A DNA stretch of 64,000 nucleotides from the NCBI RefSeq assembly GCF_000237925.1, contig NW_017386031.1, forward strand, positions 62,001-126,000. The letters run 5' to 3'. Shown one piece after another: positions 59,010-64,000 of this stretch. This DNA is from Schistosoma mansoni. Lineage: Eukaryota; Platyhelminthes; Trematoda; Strigeidida; Schistosomatidae. The first letter of the stretch is position 1. Each line of letters starts with the position of its first letter. The position numbers and the translations under genes are program-made. The notes under the pieces were generated by a model. It did not search any database, was not told the DNA's origin, and saw only the letters and a list, made by a program, of their open reading frames with translations.

Positions 59010-59192
59010 TTGAAATCATTAGTCAATTGAAGTTAGACCATCGTGGAAAACCGGGAATTACTGGACGCCCGTTTTGTCCTAGTATAGGACTCCTTAGCAG
59101 TGAGCATCCACGATCCCGATTCGAACCCAGGATCTATCTGTCTCGAACGTGAACGCTTCACCTCCAGACCACTGAGCCGGCATCAAACGGAG
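59010..59192 (-). repeat. SINE B copy, full length
   Basis: Antisense copy from GGTTGAAATCATTAGTCAAT to the head complement CTTCACCTCCAGACCACTGA. GAAA is changed to AAAA on the minus strand (TTTTGTCC on plus). Confidence 0.77.
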
Positions 59193-59524
59193 TTGATGTC
59201 TTTTGGATTTCTCAGTGGTCAAATGGATACTCTACGATATTATAACCTTGGTCTCTCGAGATATTTGTCCCATGTACATTGTGTCACAGTTTGAGCATTT
59301 TATATTATAGACGCAATTAGTTTATGAATCCCTCGGTATTTTGTGTTTCGTATGAATGACATTGTTCTTGATGTGTTTGACGTTCTAAAGAATACTTCTT
59401 TGCATTTGTTGAGAATCCCTTTAATCGCATTTTATCTATGTTATTTGTATGGAATAATGACTGTTGTGTTCCATGATTCTACTTTGTGGAACAAATTTTT
59501 TAGACGATTATTTTGTTTTATATA

Positions 59525-59682
59525 GTTGAGATCATGAATCAATTGAAGCTACACCACCATGGAAAACCTGGAAGCACTGGATAGCCGTTTCGTCCTAATG
59601 TGGGACCCCTCAGTGGCAGTGCGCATCCACGATCCCGCCTCACGAGATTCAAACTCAAGACCAATCAGTCTTGTTTTCGTAA
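59525..59682 (-). repeat. SINE B copy with 3-nt core insertion
   Basis: Antisense copy. GAAA is kept (GTTTCGTCC on plus), but the minus-strand core reads GCACTGCCACTGAGGGGTCC. The three extra bases sit where they do in the 46.4-kb copy, suggesting a sub-lineage. Confidence 0.75.
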
Positions 59683-60167
59683 TTCTGATTATGTCCGTTA
59701 GTTACTATTATTAATAGCTTTATTCAATATTATATTTTTGGTACAATATAGAATTCTCAACACAATGTATTTCAACAAGTTTCCGTTTCTTATTTCATCA
59801 TCAATCCTGACGACAAATATTGATTGATCGCCAGTTAGTAGTTAGCAGTCCAGTCAATCGAAATCTGAACAAAGTACGTTCGTTTCGCGGCATATTGCCA
59901 GCAACCAAGATATCTCTAGTTGGGCCTTTGTAACTAATACAACGAAAATTTGTACACCTTTCAGCAACGCACCTGAATGGGTTATGCATTTAATAGCCAT
60001 AATGATGTATTAAAACAAACAAAATTAGATAACTTGTTGAAATATCTAGATCACAGGGACAGGTAGCCCAGATGTTCAAACAGGCCCCCTTTATTTAGTT
60101 CTCCTTTCTGTTCATTTTCGTTTGTTATCACTGTGTCTTGTCTCTTTAAAAACTGGAGGCAACTGAT

Positions 60168-60390
60168 AGTTGAAATCATGAGTAAATCGAAGCTAGACCA
60201 CCATGGAAAACCTGGAAACACTGGACGGCCGTTTTGTCCTAATGTGGGACTCCTCAGCAGTGCGCATCCACGATCCCGCCTCGAAAGTCCCACAGTAGGA
60301 CGAAAAGGCTGTCTAATGCTTCCAGGTTTTCCATGGTGGTATAGTTTCAATTGACTCACGATTTCAACTATGAAAATACTGAAATCTCCA
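60168..60390. repeat. Head-to-head pair of SINE B copies (palindrome)
   Basis: A minus-oriented copy (60168-60284, GTTGAAATCATGAGTAAATC to ATCCCGCCTCG) abuts a plus-oriented one (60285-60390, AAGTCCCACAGTAGGACGAA to GATTTCAACTATGAAAATAC). The arms of about 100 bp can fold into a long hairpin. Both copies lack the tRNA head, which would lie at the junction. Confidence 0.8.
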
Positions 60391-60593
60391 CAAAACCTCT
60401 TCTGATTAACTGATAATTTTGATGTGAAATCTATTTTGTGCAAATCAATTTAATTTATCTCCTGTTTGTTCTTTTTATGTTTCAACTACACTACTTAATA
60501 ATAATCAGTAGTTAAACTACTTTCGACCTTTTTTGTATGTGGATAGGAATGTCAGTCAACATTCATTGATCATCATTTACAACAAGGTGATTT

Positions 60594-60815
60594 TTGCATC
60601 ACATTTTATATCGTTTACGCATGATTCGTAATACAATCACAAGAGTAAGTCATTATTTGAGTGAGATTAACCTTAAATTTGAATAGCAAAGGCTGCTATT
60701 TGAAATAATACAACTATTCATACGTCTAATGTTCACTGGAAACGCGGGCAGGTAAATAGAAATTTTCACATCTGACAATCTTTGTTAGTTTTCATAACTA
60801 CCCTTCAGTTACTAG
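60594..60815 (+). repeat. Duplicated module, first copy
   Basis: CGTTTACGCATGATTCGTAA, CACAAGAGTAAGTCATTATT and the following 180 bases recur at 61776-61996 with about 10% differences. The first copy has a stop in the frame that is open in the second. Confidence 0.75.
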
Positions 60816-60852
60816 ATGCATTATTTCGAATTCTGCTACGGACACCGATAAC

Positions 60853-61275
60853 GTGTTCCTAAGTACATTAGAGTGCGCTATCGGAGATTACAAAAGGGGA
60901 ACATACAGCGATTACGCTGTTCATGATTCTGATTTCTACAAGAATCAGAAGCAATATATAGCATTTGTATGTTGGAGAAATGGTGCTACAACACTCAATG
61001 GATCCGCACAGTCTATTAGACGGAGAAGGTTAGTTGATCGGTGCTATTATATTTCTGCCAAAGGGCTATTATAAAGAGTCAATATCTGGCCTTTATTTAT
61101 TGTAAGTGTATTGACTGGACTGTTGTTCGAGTGAATGTGCATCATAAACATGAATTTAATTGCCTGAGGCACAACAATAATTCTTGTATGCTCAGGTTAA
61201 CTGACGTAGAGTTCGAAACCGTTCGACCTCTTCTGAATTCGGGAACAGCAGCTTTCAATGTTTTACACTTTGCGT
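60853..61275 (+). pseudogene. Decayed coding-like stretch, possibly FLYWCH-type
   Basis: Two overlapping frames read VCWRNGATTLNGSAQSIRRR then, shifted, VRVNVHHKHEFNCLRHNNNS and LTDVEFETVRPLLNSG. The Cys/His spacing weakly recalls FLYWCH domains of Mutator-like (MULE) transposases, which are known in schistosomes. At least one frameshift would be needed. Low confidence. Confidence 0.3.
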
Positions 61276-61703
61276 AACAATCTTACTGAAAATGCCTGAA
61301 TCCTAAAGACTTTTTTAACATGCGTCATAAATTATTTTCGCGGGTCAATCTTCCAGGTAAGCAATATGCTTAATAATACTGTGAGTGGTAGTTGATTATA
61401 CCAAACTTAAGTCTCATATCACGTCACTTGTTCGGTTTTGCGAGTATCAGACCGAAAAAGAAAATGGTCCTCAGTATTATTCTTTTCAACTTCCGACCAT
61501 ATAAACCCAACATATTGTTTCCTTGATGTGGTAAGTTTTGACGGGACCTGCAAATCAGTAACGAAAATTTTGTTTTGTATCAGATCATGTATTTGGACAT
61601 GAATCTAATGGCAATACCTGTTTGCATATCCCTTATAAGTCGTGAAACTTTGGCTGTGCTATCATGATTTCTGTCATTCTTCAAGAGCTCAACTAACAAT
61701 CGA

Positions 61704-61996
61704 ATGTTGGTTGGTAATGTCGCGGACGACCCACCAGAGATAGCTACTTCAATCACGGGAGTACATTCAAAATTGCATCACATTTTTTGTCGTTTACGCA
61801 TGATTCGTAATACAATCACAAGGGTAAGTCATTATTTGAGTGAGATCGACCTTAAATTCGAATCTCAAAGGCTGCGACTTGAAATAATACAACTATTCAT
61901 CCGTCTAACATTCACTCGAAACGTGGACAGTTAAATAGAAATTTTCAAATCTGACAATCTTTCTTAGTTTTCATAACTGCCCTTCAGTTATTGAAG
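61704..61996 (+). repeat. Duplicated module, second copy, with open frame
   Basis: Contains a 76-codon open frame ending SHYLSEIDLKFESQRLRLEI and FIRLTFTRNVDS. The GTAAGT within ATCACAAGGGTAAGTCATT could be a splice donor, so the module may be a duplicated exon and intron start instead of one long exon. Confidence 0.5.
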
Positions 61997-62139
61997 CATC
62001 GAACGGGACGTTTTACCGATGGATATGAGATCAGCTGTTGTTTCAGCAAACTCTGAAGGATTCGTTGACAGAGACAACATAGATGAAAATGCTGATCCCA
62101 GCGGATTGTGATGTATTCCATCATACTCAGCCACCAAAT

Positions 62140-62350
62140 TAAAATGTTGAAGGAAGAAAGTGGATTGTTTGTAGCTGCAACTGTACGTTTCATTTGTTCT
62201 GTGGTTGGGACCCACAACCGCAATTCACTGGATTTCATTGTCCAATATGTAGTGCAGTTACGGGAGTGCAACAAAGACACGCCGTCTCGAAACTTGGTAT
62301 GACGGATAAAACGGTACGTTCGTATTTCAGTTACAAACTGAGAATCTTGC
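62140..62350 (+). pseudogene. Cys-rich coding-like stretch
   Basis: In one frame it reads VEGRKWIVCSCNCTFHLFCG, then HCPICSAVTG and AVSKLGMTDK. The CxCxC...H...C...HCPIC pattern looks like a zinc-binding domain, perhaps a SWIM-like end of a MULE transposase or a RING/PHD-like piece. It lies directly after the duplicated module. It may end at an exon border near the GTACGTTCG at 62312. Function not assigned. Confidence 0.35.
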
Positions 62351-62639
62351 GTTTTTCTCATTAGATAACTATGGAGGACATATGGCAATCGGAAGTTGGA
62401 AAACCTCAAAGGATGAATGAGCACGGAATTGAAACCGATAGACCGTCAAAGATCCTTTTTAGGGCCACACATTATTTGATTTTGTTGTTGAATTCGTTAC
62501 AGGTTCCATGAATAAGTTATTTTCATTTGCATTTCACATACGTTTTCGGTATTCGCGAGGACAGTTCAGCCTTCAGTGTATGCAATGCGAATTATCCGTA
62601 AACTAGTTTTGTCGTCGCTTCAGTTCCACTTCATATTTT

Positions 62640-62820
62640 TGCGATCAATGATCAATCCTGATTGGGACATGTGGATCTTCTGTAGATTGTCTCAATATAG
62701 CTTTTATGACACAAGTTTATATAGAATAGATGGAATGTGGCTAGGAGTGGAATCTAGGATACACATTTCTTCCTAATTGGGACACGTCAGCTAGATGTAA
62801 CTGCACATCAGAATTTACGT
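62640..62820 (-). repeat. Sm-alpha-like SINE, antisense copy
   Basis: On the minus strand: CATCTAGCTGACGTGTCCCA, GGAAGAAATG and ATCCTAGATTCCACTCC. Stem I pairs ATCTAG with CTAGAT, where the usual form pairs ATCCAG with CTGGAT: a two-sided change. The core's last A is T. Confidence 0.62.
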
Positions 62821-62877
62821 TCAATTGAGGAATCCATAAAATTAAAGTTTATACATACTGCAAAGTGAGTGACTGTC

Positions 62878-63040
62878 TGAGCTCAGTAGCTAAGTGGTTC
62901 ACGCATTGGCGCTTGAACTGTAGGGTACTGGGTTCAAATACCAAGTTGAACATCAACTCGGATGCAAATACATCCAGCTGAAGAGCTCCAGGTAAGACGA
63001 AACATGCGTCCTGAATTCCAACGCTACCCATATTCTATCT
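62878..63040 (+). repeat. Sm-alpha-like hammerhead SINE, second copy
   Basis: Head CTCAGTAGCTAAGTGGTTCA and GGGTTCAAATACC; hammerhead CATCCAGCTGAAGAGCTCCA followed by GACGAAACATGCGTCCTG. Core residues CTGAAGA and GAAA are kept and cleavage would follow GTC at 63010. Confidence 0.72.
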
Positions 63041-63124
63041 ATACTATATAATGATATATCTATATGTCTATATAGAAACTTTCTTGATAGGAACCCCCAA
63101 AGGAATTGAATTACATTTAATTCA

Positions 63125-63282
63125 GTACAATTATACATCAAATCCTTCGTTTCCATATCAATCATTCTCTATTCTCGTCCTCTTTTCTTCGATCTTCTTA
63201 ACCTTCTATCTCCAGGCATTTCACTTTCGATGGATGATACATACTACTTATATCTGTCAACATCAATAACACACCATAATAT
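63125..63282 (+). repeat. Family E repeat, 3' half
   Basis: ATCAATCATTCTCTATTCTC, TTCGATCTTCTTAACCTTCT and CATACTACTTATATCTGTCA match the 56.7-kb copy. Confidence 0.6.
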
Positions 63283-63604
63283 GGTTTACGTAGAATTGGG
63301 ATATTAAGACTAGTGAAATATACCATCTCAGATAACCTTGGTTAAGAGGCTATTTAAGGTTAAATCGATAAAATATTGACTAATTATTGTTTATTTAAAG
63401 TTAGCGGAAGTGTATGTACATTGACCTTGAGAAACGATATTACGTGCATTCATTTGGTTGGTTGAAAAGTCACCAATAAATGATATTGGTTAATAAAGTA
63501 GTAAATTTTTGGCAGACTTCCAGGAATAACTATAATATCTGTAAATTACTGATGGTTAATTATACAAATCTGATCATAATAACTTCAGTTCATGCACAAG
63601 CAAA

Positions 63605-63810
63605 TGGCTATCAGGACTCAGTAGCTAAGTGAATAACGCGATGGCGATTGAAGCGAAAGGTATTGGGTTCGAGTCCATCGCAGAGTGAACATCAACAAGT
63701 CTGAGATGCAGGTACATTCAGCTGACGAGTCTCAAAATAGGACGAAACGTGCTTCCTAGATTCCATTGCCAGCCACTATCCATCTTTCATTATAATGCTT
63801 GTAAATTAAA
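63605..63810 (+). repeat. Sm-alpha-like hammerhead SINE
   Basis: Head ACTCAGTAGCTAAGTGAATA and GGGTTCGAGTCCATCGC (A and B boxes), then a hammerhead and the tail CCACTATCCATCTTTCATTA. This matches the published schistosome Sm-alpha layout as I remember it. Confidence 0.78.
63712..63766 (+). ncRNA. Hammerhead ribozyme motif (Sm-alpha type)
   Basis: CTGACGA at 63722-63728 and GAAA at 63744-63747 are intact. Stem II GTC/GAC is formed. Stem I CATTCAG/CTAGATT has a mismatch, and cleavage would follow TTC instead of the usual GTC, so activity is uncertain. Confidence 0.6.
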
Positions 63811-63907
63811 AGGTGTTTCTTGATTACTCAAGAATTCAAATAATGTCCATTTATTGTATATTCGAATAAATGATTAAATTAAAACAGGAAGAATTTGTCA
63901 ATTTATG

Positions 63908-64000
63908 ATTACATTTACCTGGTACGGCTGAAGGTGGGAAGATTCAGCTCTCCCTCTCGAATTACTTTCACATGGCTACACGTATACAGTCATTGTCCGA
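63908..64000 (+). mobile_element. Repeat A, start of a copy at the window edge
   Basis: Reads CCTGGTACGGCTGAAGGTGG, CAGCTCTCCCTCTCGAATTA and ACATGGCTACACGTATACAG, the first 90 bases of repeat A. The rest is outside. Confidence 0.7.

Noticed and set aside
1-64000. CRISPR arrays, bacterial operons, rRNA genes
   Set aside because: No regularly spaced repeats, no polycistronic layout and no rRNA-like sequence; this is eukaryotic nuclear DNA.

Overview
The window looks like nuclear DNA of a blood fluke (Schistosoma). It is AT-rich and intron-rich and crowded with repeats typical of that genus: RTE-type LINEs, tRNA-headed SINEs carrying hammerhead ribozymes, a Penelope-like element, a Boudicca/CsRn1-like Gypsy element and short terminal-inverted-repeat elements. 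The species cannot be fixed from the sequence alone.

Three host genes can be supported, all on the minus strand and all split into small exons. (1) Positions 11638 to 2261 hold the 5' half of a SMARCC1/2 (SWI3/MOIRA) gene, the scaffold of the SWI/SNF (BAF) chromatin remodelling complex. Five phase-compatible exons give 370 residues; the SWIRM, SANT and leucine-zipper parts must lie left of the window. (2) Positions 25755 to 22670 hold two adjoining exons of a roadblock-type dynein light chain (DYNLRB); the first and last exons were not found. (3) Positions 39799 to 36229 hold the last four exons of an unrecognised gene, all joined in phase 1 and ending in a stop.

The rest is mostly transposon debris. 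LINE A (RTE-like, (GACT)n tail) has one nearly full-length copy at 2996-6385 and eight fragments. LINE B (RTE-like, (GTAA)n tail) is represented by seven 3'-end fragments. Repeat A is a SINE-like element of about 530 bp with clear target-site duplications. SINE B is a tRNA-headed hammerhead SINE with core CTGAGGA, often found as head-to-head inverted pairs. Sm-alpha-like hammerhead SINEs also occur. Short TIR families D (about 285 bp) and G (about 775 bp) share one terminal sequence. Family C behaves like a solo LTR of about 510 bp. The order of insertion can be read at several nested sites.

The most striking structure is a perfect 231-bp inverted repeat inside two otherwise diverged family C copies in the DYNLRB intron, which suggests recent gene conversion. 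The SINE B hammerheads, with covariation in stem I, and a duplicated module next to a Cys-rich reading frame near 60.6-62.4 kb also deserve attention. Most of 13.7-21.5 kb and 31.7-36 kb is AT-rich sequence in which I recognise little.
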